Assembly (NCBI GenBank): GCA_015654535.1 | Contig: JAATGU010000043.1 | Span: forward strand, 41,471-105,470 | DNA length: 64,000 nucleotides | Direction: 5' to 3' | From: Bacteroidales bacterium | GTDB lineage: Bacteria; Bacteroidota; Bacteroidia; Bacteroidales; Bacteroidaceae | Position numbers and translations under genes: made by a program | Shown here: positions 26,356 to 36,086 of the stretch, in pieces | Position numbering within the stretch: the first letter of the stretch is position 1 | Layout of the letters: every line of letters begins with the position of its first letter | The notes under the pieces: generated by a model | The model's input: the letters and a program-made list of their open reading frames with translations, nothing else | Database searches by the model: none | Told to the model about the DNA's origin: nothing

Positions 26356-29061
26356 ATGAAAAACCGAATCCTTTTATTTCTCTGTCTGCTGATATTTTTC
26401 TGTCCTTTATTCGTAAGAGGAATAGAAATAAAGAAGATAACCTGCGAGCATTCAGTTTCTCCTTTAGCAGTGGCAACGGAAATACCTCGTTTTGGATGGC
26501 AGATGCAATCAAAAGTACCTGATGCCCGCCAGTCAGCATATGCTATTGAAATCTATGCAGTTAAAAAAGGAACTTCTGAATTGATTTGGTCAAGTAATAA
26601 AGTGATGTCTGCACAAAGTCAGCTTGTTCCTTATAGTGGAAACAGGCAGTTGGAACGGACGGTAAAATATTTGTGGCGAGTAAGAGTATGGGATGGGCAA
26701 GACAAACCTTCCGCTTGGAGTAAGAAAGCAGTGTTTCGTCTGGCTCCTTTATCTGATTTTATGGATGCTTTCTGGATTGGCGCTATTTCTCGCGAAGACG
26801 CTCACTTACCTTCCGGAAGAAATTTTCATGCGACTGTTTTAAAAAAACCGGAGAATAAAGCTTTATGGGGAGCGGTAGACACACTATCCCGTAAAAGTAT
26901 TTATCTGCGTCGTTCTTTTACAGCGGATAAAAAAATCGTAGAAGCGGTGACATACGTTTGTGGACTCGGGCATTACGAATTTACTCTAAATGGCAATAAG
27001 ATAGGGGACGGTGAATTCACTCCTCTTATCAGCGATTATGATAAGACGGTTTATTATAATACTTATGATGTGACTTCTTATTTGAAAAAAGGAGAGAACG
27101 CTATTGGCATACTTCTTGGGAATGGTTTTTACAATGTGCAAGGTGGACGTTACCGCAAATTGTTGGTAAGTTTCGGGCCTCCAACTTTGTTTTTTAAGAT
27201 GTTGCTTCGCTATTCCGATGGTTCTTCTAAAGAAATTAGATCGGGAGCTGACTGGAAATATTCTTTGAGCCCTATCACTTTTAATTGTATTTATGGAGGA
27301 GAAGATTACGATGCTTGTCGGGAACAAAAGGGATGGGATAAAGTTGGTTTTAATGATCGGGAATGGCTTCAGGTGATTGTTCAGCAAGCTCCTAAAGGAG
27401 AACTACGCCCACAACAAGCGGCTCCTGTTAAGATTATGGAGCGCTATGATATAAAAAAGGTCAATCGTCTTTCTACAATGTCCATCCTGGATATGGGTCA
27501 GAACTTGGCAGGTTTTCCTGAGATTGTAGTGAATGGGAAAAGAGGTGCTAAAGTGCGTCTTACAGTAGGAGAGGCTCTTAAGGAAGATGGAACGGTCAAT
27601 CAAAAGAACACCGGTAGTAAGCATTATTATGAATATACTTTGAAAGGAGAAGGTGATGAATATTGGCATCCACGCTTTTCATATTACGGATTCAGATATA
27701 TTCAGATCGAAGGCGCTTGTCTCAAAGGAGATGGAAATCCAGCCGGACTGCCTGTGCTTAAATACATAAAATCCTGTTTTATCTATAATTCGGCAGAAAA
27801 AGTGTCTGAGTTTATCTGCTCAAACGATATTTTTAATAATGCCCATCGTATTATCGGTAAGGCGGTAAGAAGTAATATGCAAGGAGTTTTCACAGACTGT
27901 CCTCATCGTGAAAAGTTAGGCTGGCTGGAAGAAACTCATCTCAACGGACCAGGGCTTTTTTTTAATTATGATCTCACTACATTCATTCCTAAGATTATGC
28001 AGGATATCTGTGATGCTCAGCATTCTAATGGATTGGTGCCTAGTATTGCTCCCGAGTATGTGGAATTTGAAGGAGCTTTTCAGGATTCTCCCGAATGGGG
28101 AAGTGCTTCCTTGATTCTTCCTTGGATGTATTATGATTATTATGGAGACAATTCGTTGATTCTAAAATATTATTCCACGATGAAGCGGTATGTGGATTAT
28201 CTTACTTCTACTACAGATAATCATATAGTGAATCACGGATTAGGCGACTGGTATGATTATGATGGAAAGAAAGCCGGATTTTCCCGCAACACTCCTGTTC
28301 CTTTAGTGGGGACTGCGCATTATCTTTGGGATATTCAGCTTCTTAGCAAAGCAGCTGGTATGGCTGGAAATAAAGAAGGTGAAGTGCATTATGCAGAGCT
28401 GGCTAAGGAAGTGAAAAAAGCATATAATGATAAGTTCTTTGATGTGAATACTCGCCAATATGGCACAGGTAGTCAATGTTCCAATGCTCTTCCTCTATTC
28501 CTGAATATTGTGGAATCACAATATAGGGAGGCTGTGTTAGCTAACTTGGTAAAAGATATAAAAGCGCATGGTAATCGTTTGACCACAGGGGACGTTGGTA
28601 ACCGTTATTTATTCCAAACGTTAGCCCGTAATGATTTGAATGATTTGATGTACCTGATGAATAATCACGAAGATGTTCCGGGTTATGGCTTTCAGGTAAA
28701 GTTTGGTGCAACCACTCTGACAGAACAATGGGATCCGAGAGAAGGTACTTCGTGGAATAATTTTATGATGGGACAAATTGATGAGTGGTTCTTTGCGTGG
28801 TTGGTAGGTATACAGTCTAAAACTACTGAGCCTGGTTTTCAAAAGTTGGTAATCAATCCACAGGTGGTGGGTGACTTAAAATTTGTTTCTTCTTCCTACG
28901 AAACTCTTTATGGAAAAGTGTCCGTGAATTGGAAAGTGGAGAATAGACTATTTACCTTGACTGTTGATATTCCTGTGAACTGCTCGGCTACTGTGATCCT
29001 TCCCAATAAAGAGAAACATAATGTGGGAAGTGGGAAACAGCGATTTTCCGTAAAAATTTAA
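26356..29061 (+). CDS. GH78 alpha-L-rhamnosidase
   Basis: A 901-residue exported enzyme (signal to about residue 22). Domains in order: N-terminal fibronectin-like part (PRFGWQMQSKVPDARQSAYAIEIYA, about 36-130), Bac_rhamnosid_N jelly roll (about 170-330: GHYEFTLNGNKIGDGEFTP), Bac_rhamnosid beta domain (ILDMGQNLAGF), the (alpha/alpha)6 catalytic barrel (about 480-810) and a C-terminal beta domain. Acidic catalytic residues are visible: DCPHREKLGW at 514-523 with Glu519, and Glu790 in TLTEQWDP. It removes terminal alpha-L-rhamnose from pectin side chains. The gene is 20 bp after the GH143-GH142-like gene and 20 bp before GH28. Confidence 0.93.
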   Translation: MKNRILLFLCLLIFFCPLFVRGIEIKKITCEHSVSPLAVATEIPRFGWQMQSKVPDARQSAYAIEIYAVKKGTSELIWSSNKVMSAQSQLVPYSGNRQLERTVKYLWRVRVWDGQDKPSAWSKKAVFRLAPLSDFMDAFWIGAISREDAHLPSGRNFHATVLKKPENKALWGAVDTLSRKSIYLRRSFTADKKIVEAVTYVCGLGHYEFTLNGNKIGDGEFTPLISDYDKTVYYNTYDVTSYLKKGENAIGILLGNGFYNVQGGRYRKLLVSFGPPTLFFKMLLRYSDGSSKEIRSGADWKYSLSPITFNCIYGGEDYDACREQKGWDKVGFNDREWLQVIVQQAPKGELRPQQAAPVKIMERYDIKKVNRLSTMSILDMGQNLAGFPEIVVNGKRGAKVRLTVGEALKEDGTVNQKNTGSKHYYEYTLKGEGDEYWHPRFSYYGFRYIQIEGACLKGDGNPAGLPVLKYIKSCFIYNSAEKVSEFICSNDIFNNAHRIIGKAVRSNMQGVFTDCPHREKLGWLEETHLNGPGLFFNYDLTTFIPKIMQDICDAQHSNGLVPSIAPEYVEFEGAFQDSPEWGSASLILPWMYYDYYGDNSLILKYYSTMKRYVDYLTSTTDNHIVNHGLGDWYDYDGKKAGFSRNTPVPLVGTAHYLWDIQLLSKAAGMAGNKEGEVHYAELAKEVKKAYNDKFFDVNTRQYGTGSQCSNALPLFLNIVESQYREAVLANLVKDIKAHGNRLTTGDVGNRYLFQTLARNDLNDLMYLMNNHEDVPGYGFQVKFGATTLTEQWDPREGTSWNNFMMGQIDEWFFAWLVGIQSKTTEPGFQKLVINPQVVGDLKFVSSSYETLYGKVSVNWKVENRLFTLTVDIPVNCSATVILPNKEKHNVGSGKQRFSVKI

Positions 29062-29081
29062 TAACTGTATTTAATAGATAG

Positions 29082-30683
29082 ATGATGGAACTAAAACATA
29101 TTCGTTTAACTGTTTCCTTTTTACTGTTTTTTTTCACCCTTTTTGTTCATGCGGAAAGAGTGGATATGCTCAAAGCCGGAGCAAAGGCGGATGGAAAGAA
29201 ACTGAATACGGAATTGATCAATAAAACGATAGAAAAACTTACTGCTCAAGGTGGAGGAACTCTTTTTTTTCCTTCAGGTAGGTATCTCACCGGAGCAGTG
29301 AAATTAAAAAGCAACATTACTATTGAATTGGAAGCAGGAGCCACATTGGTATTTTCAGATAACTTCGATGACTATCTTCCGTTTGTGGAAATGAGATATG
29401 AGGGGGTACTGATGAAGAGCTTTTCTCCTTTTTTCTATGCGGTGGATCAACATGACATTACTATTAAAGGCGAAGGTACTATTGATGGGCAGGGAAAGAA
29501 ATGGTGGACGGAATTCTATCGGGTACTGGTTGATCTGCAAAAGAACGGAATGCAAGATCTGAATAAGTATCAGCCAATGTGGGATCAGGCAAATAAAGAA
29601 CTGGACCTCTATAGCGTGACTAATGCAGATTATAAGGAGGTATTGGATCGTCGCTTTTTTCGCCCTTCTTTTATTCAACCTATTCGATGCAAAAATATAA
29701 CGATAGAAGGTATCAAAATTGTGAACTCTCCTTTTTGGACGGTTAATCCTGAATTCTGTGAGAATGTAACCATTAAGGGAATTACGATTAATAACCCTCC
29801 TTCTCCCAATACGGACGGAATTAATCCTTCTTCTTGCAAAAATGTACATATCTCTGATTGCCATATTACGGTGGGTGACGATTGTATTACCCTAAAATCG
29901 GGCAGAGACTTACAAGCTCGTCAGTTAGGAATTCCTTGTGAGAATATCACCATCACCAATTGTACCATGTTGTCTGGTCACGGAGGTGTGGTGATTGGTA
30001 GTGAAATGAGTGGAGATGTACGAAAGGTAACGATCTCAAATTGTGTTTTTGATGGTACTGACCGAGGAATTCGTATCAAGTCTACTCGTGGACGAGGTGG
30101 AATTGTTGAAGAGATACGGGTGAATAATATTGTGATGAAAAATATTAAGAATGAAGCTATTGTATTGAGCCTTTTTTACAGTGAAATGGGGCAAGAATCT
30201 GTCTCGGATCGCACTCCGATTTTTCGGAATATTCATATTTCCAATCTTACCGGAACAAAAGTTAATGTCGCCATTAGTATGTTGGGTATAGAAGAAATGC
30301 CAATCAGCTATGTTACGCTGAATAATATAAATATCCAGTCCGAAATTGGGATGGAAGTGGATAGAGTAAAGGATTTGGTACTCAACAATGTTCGTATTGA
30401 TGCGCATACAGGTTCGGCTTTTAAATTTTCTCATGCAGAGAACGTGGAACTTAATTCGGTGAAAACGGGAACACCGGATATCGCTTCTCCTTTGTTGAAT
30501 ATTACTGATTCCAAAGAATGCCTCATTCAAGGGTGTTATCCTCAGATGGGAAGTCGCTCGTTTCTTCTTTTGAAAGGAAACAATAAAGACATTATTTTAA
30601 TGCATAACTACCTTAATCGTTTACCTTTTGTGATCGATAGGGAGAGCGTGTATGCCAAGGGAAGTCTGATCGTAAAAGAATAA
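29082..30683 (+). CDS. GH28 polygalacturonase family
   Basis: A 533-residue exported beta-helix enzyme that hydrolyses galacturonic acid linkages. The signal peptide ends near VHAE (residue 24); ATG at 29085 is an equally possible start. The pectate-lyase-3-like N-terminal strand (AGAKADGKKLNTELINKTIEKL ... GGGTLFFPSGRYLTGAVKLKSN) is followed by the GH28 catalytic set: NTDG at 243-246, GDDC with Asp266-Asp267, GHGG with His300, and RIK at 331-333. All are present and in order, so it should be active. In RG-II loci GH28 members act as exo-galacturonidases on the exposed backbone (known of the family). Confidence 0.94.
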   Translation: MMELKHIRLTVSFLLFFFTLFVHAERVDMLKAGAKADGKKLNTELINKTIEKLTAQGGGTLFFPSGRYLTGAVKLKSNITIELEAGATLVFSDNFDDYLPFVEMRYEGVLMKSFSPFFYAVDQHDITIKGEGTIDGQGKKWWTEFYRVLVDLQKNGMQDLNKYQPMWDQANKELDLYSVTNADYKEVLDRRFFRPSFIQPIRCKNITIEGIKIVNSPFWTVNPEFCENVTIKGITINNPPSPNTDGINPSSCKNVHISDCHITVGDDCITLKSGRDLQARQLGIPCENITITNCTMLSGHGGVVIGSEMSGDVRKVTISNCVFDGTDRGIRIKSTRGRGGIVEEIRVNNIVMKNIKNEAIVLSLFYSEMGQESVSDRTPIFRNIHISNLTGTKVNVAISMLGIEEMPISYVTLNNINIQSEIGMEVDRVKDLVLNNVRIDAHTGSAFKFSHAENVELNSVKTGTPDIASPLLNITDSKECLIQGCYPQMGSRSFLLLKGNNKDIILMHNYLNRLPFVIDRESVYAKGSLIVKE

Positions 30684-30708
30684 AATCAAATTAGTTGGTT
30701 AAATAAAC

Positions 30709-32094
30709 ATGAAAATGAAGATCAAAGTAATCCTATTATCTGCTGCACTGGCCCTTTCTGGGCGGATACTTTTTGCTCAACAGAATTCAGATCATAAATT
30801 TCAGAGGCCTTTGAAAGAGGTGTTAATGGACATTTCAAAACGATTCAATGTTCGCTTGAAATGGACAGAGGTAGAAGTAGAAGGAAAAATGTTGGATTAC
30901 GCGGATTTCCGTATTCGCCCTTACTCTGTGGAAGAGAGCTTGAGCAATGTTCTAACTCCTTTCGATTATAAATTTGTGAAACAAGAAGGGAATTTCTATA
31001 AAATAAAGAATTATGAATATGCCAGCCGCACGGATGCGGATGGAGTAAAAATGTTGGCTTATTTAAGCTCTCTTTATGCTGACTCGGTGCAGTGGAATAG
31101 TCGGAAGGAATGCTTGCGAAGAGAAGTGAGAGAACGCTTGGGTATAGATGTACTCTTAAGAGCGCGGATAAAATCAACACCTCTTTTCTCTAAAGAAAGA
31201 ATCTATAACGGATATGTGGTGCAAAACTTCTCACTTGAAACATTACCGGGACTTTATGTTTGTGGCTCTATTTATAAGCCCGTTACAAAAGGAAAACATT
31301 CTTTGATTATCTGCCCGAACGGACATTTTCAGGAAGGGCGTTATCGTAAAGATCAACAACAACGTATGGCTACCCTTGCACGCATGGGGGCTATTTGTGT
31401 GGATTATGATCTTTTTGCTTGGGGAGAGTCCTTATTACAATTTCATGAAGAAGACCATCGTAAGAGTGCGGCGCAGATGATTCAGGCCTTAAACGGAATG
31501 AGTATTCTCGATTTTATGTACAATCGTAAGGATGTGGATAAAAAGAGAGTGGGAGTTAATGGTGGTTCTGGAGGAGGTTCACAAACAGTTTTGCTCACGA
31601 TACTCGATCAACGCTTTACAGCATTGGCTCCGGTAGTCAGTCTTTCATCTCACTTTGATGGAGGATGCCCTTGTGAAAGTGGATTACCTGTTTTCTTTGC
31701 TTGTGGAGGAACGAATAATGCTGAACTGGCTGCTATGAATGCGCCAAAACCGATGTTGATCGTTTCTGATGGAAATGATTGGACTAACACGGTTCCTACA
31801 TTAGAATATCCTTATATTCAGCATATCTATCAATATTATGGAGCGACTAAAAATGTAACCAATGTTCATTTGCCCGAAGAAGGTCATGACTTTGGACCGA
31901 ATAAACGCAACGCAGTATATGATTTCTTTACAATTACATTTCAATTAGATTCATCCATGCGAGATGAAAGTAAAGTTACCGTAGAGTCTACGGCAAAAAT
32001 GCTTAGTTTCGGAGAGAAAGGAGAGAAACTTCCCAAGAATGCAATCCGTTCTTTCGGGGAATTGGAAAAGCTTCTTGATCATTTGAAGAAGTAA
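30709..32094 (+). CDS. STN-domain alpha/beta-hydrolase, pectin methylesterase-like
   Basis: A 461-residue exported esterase. After the signal peptide (to about residue 24), residues about 30-105 (FQRPLKEVLMDISKRFNVRLKW ... NFYKIKNYE) look like a secretin/TonB short N-terminal (STN) domain, unusual on an enzyme. The alpha/beta-hydrolase part (about 165-420) has the nucleophile elbow GVNGGSGGGSQ with Ser near 288, an Asp near 347 (MLIVSDGNDW) and the catalytic His in EEGHDFGP near 394. This corresponds, from memory, to B. thetaiotaomicron BT1017, a pectin methylesterase acting on RG-II backbone. It is adjacent to GH28, which needs a de-esterified backbone. Confidence 0.82.
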   Translation: MKMKIKVILLSAALALSGRILFAQQNSDHKFQRPLKEVLMDISKRFNVRLKWTEVEVEGKMLDYADFRIRPYSVEESLSNVLTPFDYKFVKQEGNFYKIKNYEYASRTDADGVKMLAYLSSLYADSVQWNSRKECLRREVRERLGIDVLLRARIKSTPLFSKERIYNGYVVQNFSLETLPGLYVCGSIYKPVTKGKHSLIICPNGHFQEGRYRKDQQQRMATLARMGAICVDYDLFAWGESLLQFHEEDHRKSAAQMIQALNGMSILDFMYNRKDVDKKRVGVNGGSGGGSQTVLLTILDQRFTALAPVVSLSSHFDGGCPCESGLPVFFACGGTNNAELAAMNAPKPMLIVSDGNDWTNTVPTLEYPYIQHIYQYYGATKNVTNVHLPEEGHDFGPNKRNAVYDFFTITFQLDSSMRDESKVTVESTAKMLSFGEKGEKLPKNAIRSFGELEKLLDHLKK

Positions 32095-32121
32095 TATTTT
32101 TTCTAAATATTTTAAAAACAG

Positions 32122-34590
32122 ATGATTAGTATGAATGAAAGAATACATAAATTGGTTTATCTTATCTCCTTATTATTCTTGTTGTTTCCTTTTAAAGTAA
32201 CAGCAAGTGAATATAAATTGTGGTATGATAAACCTGCTTTGACTTGGACGGAAGCTTTACCTTTAGGGAATGGTCGTTTGGGAGCCATGGTTTTTGGTAA
32301 TCCTTCAGTGGAACAGATTCAACTGAATGAAGAGACCATTTGGGCGGGACGTCCAAATAATAACGCCAATCCTGATGCATTGAAGTATCTTCCTAAAGTA
32401 CGGGAATTGGTTTTTGCGGGCAAATATTTGGAAGCCCAGACATTGGCTACGGAGAAGGTGATGGCAAATACAAATTCCGGCATGCCTTATCAAACCTTTG
32501 GTGACTTGCGTATTGCTTTTCCCGGGCATGCCCGTTACACAGATTATTATAGGGAGTTGAGCCTAGATTCGGCTCGTGTCTTGGTCTCATATAAAGTGGA
32601 TGATGTTCGCTTTCATCGTGAAGTAATTACTTCTTTCCCCGATCAGGTGATCATGATAAAGCTCTCTGCAGACGCGGCAAAGAAGATCACTTTCAATGCT
32701 TTTTTTACTTCTCCTCATCAAGATGTGGTTGTTGCTACCGAAGGTAATTGTGTTACGCTTTCCGGTGTTTCTTCTTTGCACGAAGGATTAAAAGGCAAGG
32801 TCGAATTTCAGGGTCGCTTGTCTGTAAAAGCAGTCAATGGAAAGGTGCAATACAAAGATGGAACGCTTTCTGTTGAGGGTGCCGATGAGGCTATCTTATA
32901 TGTTTCGATTGGAACTAATTTTGTGAACTATAAAGATATCTCAGGTAATTCAGTCCAACGTGCGGATGGTTTTTTGAAGAAAGCATTGTTGCGTGACTAT
33001 GAAACGGCAAAGAAAGAACACGTTTCTTTTTTTAGAAAATATATGGATAGAGTATCTCTTTATTTGGGTGATAATAAACAGTCAAGTATCACTACAGATA
33101 AACGGGTTGAGGACTTTGCACAAACAAATGATGCTCATCTGGTGGCTACTTATTTCCAGTTCGGAAGATATCTATTGATTTGTTCTTCACAACCTGAAGG
33201 ACAACCAGCCAATCTTCAAGGTATATGGAACGATAAGCTTTTACCTTCCTGGGATAGCAAATACACTTGCAATATTAATGTGGAAATGAACTACTGGCCG
33301 GCGGAGGTCACTAACTTGAGTGAACTTAACGAACCCCTATTTAAGATGGTGAAGGAAGTTGCGGAAAGTGGAAAAGAAACGGCTAAGATTATGTACGGAG
33401 CCGATGGTTGGGTACTACATCACAATACAGATATATGGCGGGTTACCGGAGCTATAGATAAGGCACCTTCTGGTATGTGGCCTTCGGGTGGAGCTTGGTT
33501 GTGCCGACATCTTTGGGAACATTACTTATACACAAAAGATCTTAATTTTCTTCGGGAAATTTATCCTGTGATGAAAGGAGCAGCAGTTTTCTTTGATCAG
33601 ACAATGGTTAAGGAACCCACTCATCAGTGGTTGGTGGTATGCCCTTCCAATTCTCCTGAGAACGTGCATGCCGGAAGTAAAGGCGAGGCTACAATAGCAG
33701 GTGGTTGCACCATGGATAATCAATTGATTTTTGATTTATGGAACGAAATCATTGCTTCTTCCCGTTTACTGGGATTGGATGCTGATTTTGCTACACACTT
33801 AAATAAAAGACTAACAGAGATGGCACCGATGCAGATTGGCCGTTGGGGACAGTTGCAGGAATGGATGTATGATTGGGATGATCCTCAGGATATTCACCGT
33901 CATATGTCTCATCTTTACGGGTTATTTCCAAGTAACCAGATCTCTCTTTACCGCACCCCTCAACTTTTTGAAGCGGCACGTACTTCTTTAATTCACCGGG
34001 GCGATGTTTCCACCGGTTGGTCTATGGGATGGAAAGTTTGTTTGTGGGCCCGTTTGCTCGATGGGGATCATGCTTATAAGTTGATAACGGATCAATTGTC
34101 ATTGGTTCGGAATGAAAAGAAAAAGGGAGGTACTTATCCAAACCTGTTCGATGCTCATCCACCTTTCCAGATTGATGGTAATTTTGGTTGCGTGGCGGGA
34201 ATTGCAGAAATGTTGATGCAAAGTCACGATGGATTTATTTATCTCCTTCCTGCACTTCCTTCTTTATGGAAAGAGGGACATATCAATGGATTGGTTGCCC
34301 GTGGTGGTTTTGAACTCAATATTGGTTGGAAGAATGGAGAAATATATCGTGTAACTGTCAAGTCTCACTTAGGTGGAAACTGTCGTTTGCGTTCACTCAC
34401 TTCTTTGAAAGGTGCCGGATTGAAAAAAGCGAAAGGGGAGAATGTGAATGTTTTGTATGCTGTACCTTCTGTCCCTCAACCTTTGGTGCATGACGCTACA
34501 AAACTTTTAGGATTGAGTGTAAAAAGCACCTACTTATACGATTTGAAAACAAAGGCAGGAGAAGAATATATAATCTATAAAAATAAATGA
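32122..34590 (+). CDS. GH95 alpha-L-galactosidase/fucosidase family
   Basis: An 822-residue exported enzyme (signal ends near VTAS). The GH65_N-like N-terminal domain begins LWYDKPALTWTEALPLGNGRLGAMVFG. The (alpha/alpha)6 barrel carries the family's catalytic set: CNINVEMNYW with Asn384 and Asn386, Glu513 in CPSNSPENVH (general acid) and Asp685 in FQIDGNFG (activates water with the Asn pair). GH95 members act on alpha-1,2-L-fucose or L-galactose. RG-II side chain A carries L-galactose, and a GH95 enzyme there removes it in B. thetaiotaomicron, which is the likely role here. Its stop overlaps the next start (ATGA at 34587-34590), so the two genes are translationally coupled. Confidence 0.93.
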   Translation: MISMNERIHKLVYLISLLFLLFPFKVTASEYKLWYDKPALTWTEALPLGNGRLGAMVFGNPSVEQIQLNEETIWAGRPNNNANPDALKYLPKVRELVFAGKYLEAQTLATEKVMANTNSGMPYQTFGDLRIAFPGHARYTDYYRELSLDSARVLVSYKVDDVRFHREVITSFPDQVIMIKLSADAAKKITFNAFFTSPHQDVVVATEGNCVTLSGVSSLHEGLKGKVEFQGRLSVKAVNGKVQYKDGTLSVEGADEAILYVSIGTNFVNYKDISGNSVQRADGFLKKALLRDYETAKKEHVSFFRKYMDRVSLYLGDNKQSSITTDKRVEDFAQTNDAHLVATYFQFGRYLLICSSQPEGQPANLQGIWNDKLLPSWDSKYTCNINVEMNYWPAEVTNLSELNEPLFKMVKEVAESGKETAKIMYGADGWVLHHNTDIWRVTGAIDKAPSGMWPSGGAWLCRHLWEHYLYTKDLNFLREIYPVMKGAAVFFDQTMVKEPTHQWLVVCPSNSPENVHAGSKGEATIAGGCTMDNQLIFDLWNEIIASSRLLGLDADFATHLNKRLTEMAPMQIGRWGQLQEWMYDWDDPQDIHRHMSHLYGLFPSNQISLYRTPQLFEAARTSLIHRGDVSTGWSMGWKVCLWARLLDGDHAYKLITDQLSLVRNEKKKGGTYPNLFDAHPPFQIDGNFGCVAGIAEMLMQSHDGFIYLLPALPSLWKEGHINGLVARGGFELNIGWKNGEIYRVTVKSHLGGNCRLRSLTSLKGAGLKKAKGENVNVLYAVPSVPQPLVHDATKLLGLSVKSTYLYDLKTKAGEEYIIYKNK

Positions 34591-36065
34591 TAAAGATGAA
34601 AAGAAACAAGATCGTAGCAATGGCGTGTTTGTTCCTTTTAGGAATTTGTGGTACTATCCAGGCACAAAAGAAAGAGGTGAAAACTTACATTCCCTGGAGT
34701 AACGGAAAGCTAAAGGTGGACGAAGGTGGACATTATCTGAAACATGAGAATGGAACTCCTTTCTTTTGGTTGGGTGAAACTGGTTGGTTGATGCCTGAAC
34801 GATTGGATCGTGATGAAGTGGAATATTACTTGGAACAATGTAGTAAGAAAGGATTTAATGTGATTCAAATAATGGTGATGAATACTATTCCTGCCATTAA
34901 TGTCTATGGTCAATGGGCTTTACCGGATGGCTTTAATTTTAAAGGAATCGACAAAAAAGGTGTATATGGCTATTGGGATCACATGGATTATATAATCCGT
35001 ACTGCTGAGAAAAAAGGTCTTTATATAGGTATGGTCTGTGTTTGGGGAAGTCCGGTTCAAAAAGGATTGATTAACGAAAAAGAGGCTCAGGCTTATGGCA
35101 AATTCTTGGGTGAACGTTATAAAGACAATCCCAATATTATTTGGTTTATGGGAGGAGATATTCGTGGAGATGTTCATTCTGCAGTGTGGAATACTCTTGC
35201 CAAGAGTATTAAAGCAGTGGATAAAAATCACTTGATGACTTATCATCCAAGAGGAAGAACGATGTCCGGAACCTGGTTCAATAATGAATCTTGGTTGGAC
35301 TTTAATATGTTCCAGTCCGGTCACCGTCGCTATGGTCAGCGTTTTGGAGATGGAGATTATACCATTCAAGAAAACACAGAAGAGGATAACTGGCGATTTG
35401 TAGAAAAGAGTTTGGCTCTCACGCCTTTGAAACCAGTTCTTGATGGTGAACCAGCTTACGAGGAAATCCCTCAGGGATTGCATAACCCCAATGAACCACT
35501 TTGGACGGCTAATGATGTCCGCCGTTATGCTTATTGGTCGGTTTTCGCCGGCTCATTTGGTCATACTTACGGGCACAACTCTATTATGCAGATGTTAAAG
35601 AATGGAGTGGGAGGAGCTTACGGTGCAATCAAACCTTGGTATGATGCTTTGAAAGATCCTGGAATTAATCAGATGAAATATTTAAAGAATTTGATGTTGA
35701 CTTTTCCTTTCTTTGATAGAGTGCCCGATCAATCTGTGATTTCCGGAACAAACGGAGAACGTTATGAGAGGGTCGTGGCTACTCGCGGACAAGATTATTT
35801 ATTGGTTTATAATTATACTAATCGCCCCGTTCAGATTGATCTGACAAAGATCTCCGGAGCAAAGAAAAAGGCATGGTGGTATAGTCCGGTGAATGGACAA
35901 TTGGAGTACGCGGGGGAGTTTGATAATAAAGTCACAGAATTTATTCAAGAGAGTGGATACCGTGCAGGTAACGATAAAGTATTGATTGTGATTGATACCT
36001 CTAAAGAATATGTGAAGCAGGACTGGACTTCCCTGCCTGACGCGCAAGAAAAATGGACTAAATAA
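34587..36065 (+). CDS. GH140 apiosidase-like (DUF4038) hydrolase
   Basis: A 492-residue exported TIM-barrel hydrolase (signal ends near IQAQ; ATG at 34596 is an alternative start). It opens with LKVDEGGHYLKHENGTPFFWLGETGWLMPERL, the DUF4038 signature. Barrel strands follow: FNVIQIMVMN, GLYIGMVCVWG, NPNIIWFMGGDIRGD with a catalytic-type Asp near 191, and VLDGEPAYEEIP with a Glu near 288. A C-terminal beta domain ends the protein (about 420-492). GH140 includes an endo-apiosidase that cuts RG-II side chains from the backbone at apiose. The 4-bp overlap with the GH95 gene supports joint use. Confidence 0.88.
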   Translation: MIKMKRNKIVAMACLFLLGICGTIQAQKKEVKTYIPWSNGKLKVDEGGHYLKHENGTPFFWLGETGWLMPERLDRDEVEYYLEQCSKKGFNVIQIMVMNTIPAINVYGQWALPDGFNFKGIDKKGVYGYWDHMDYIIRTAEKKGLYIGMVCVWGSPVQKGLINEKEAQAYGKFLGERYKDNPNIIWFMGGDIRGDVHSAVWNTLAKSIKAVDKNHLMTYHPRGRTMSGTWFNNESWLDFNMFQSGHRRYGQRFGDGDYTIQENTEEDNWRFVEKSLALTPLKPVLDGEPAYEEIPQGLHNPNEPLWTANDVRRYAYWSVFAGSFGHTYGHNSIMQMLKNGVGGAYGAIKPWYDALKDPGINQMKYLKNLMLTFPFFDRVPDQSVISGTNGERYERVVATRGQDYLLVYNYTNRPVQIDLTKISGAKKKAWWYSPVNGQLEYAGEFDNKVTEFIQESGYRAGNDKVLIVIDTSKEYVKQDWTSLPDAQEKWTK

Positions 36066-36086
36066 TTAAGAAATCATTCGATAACA

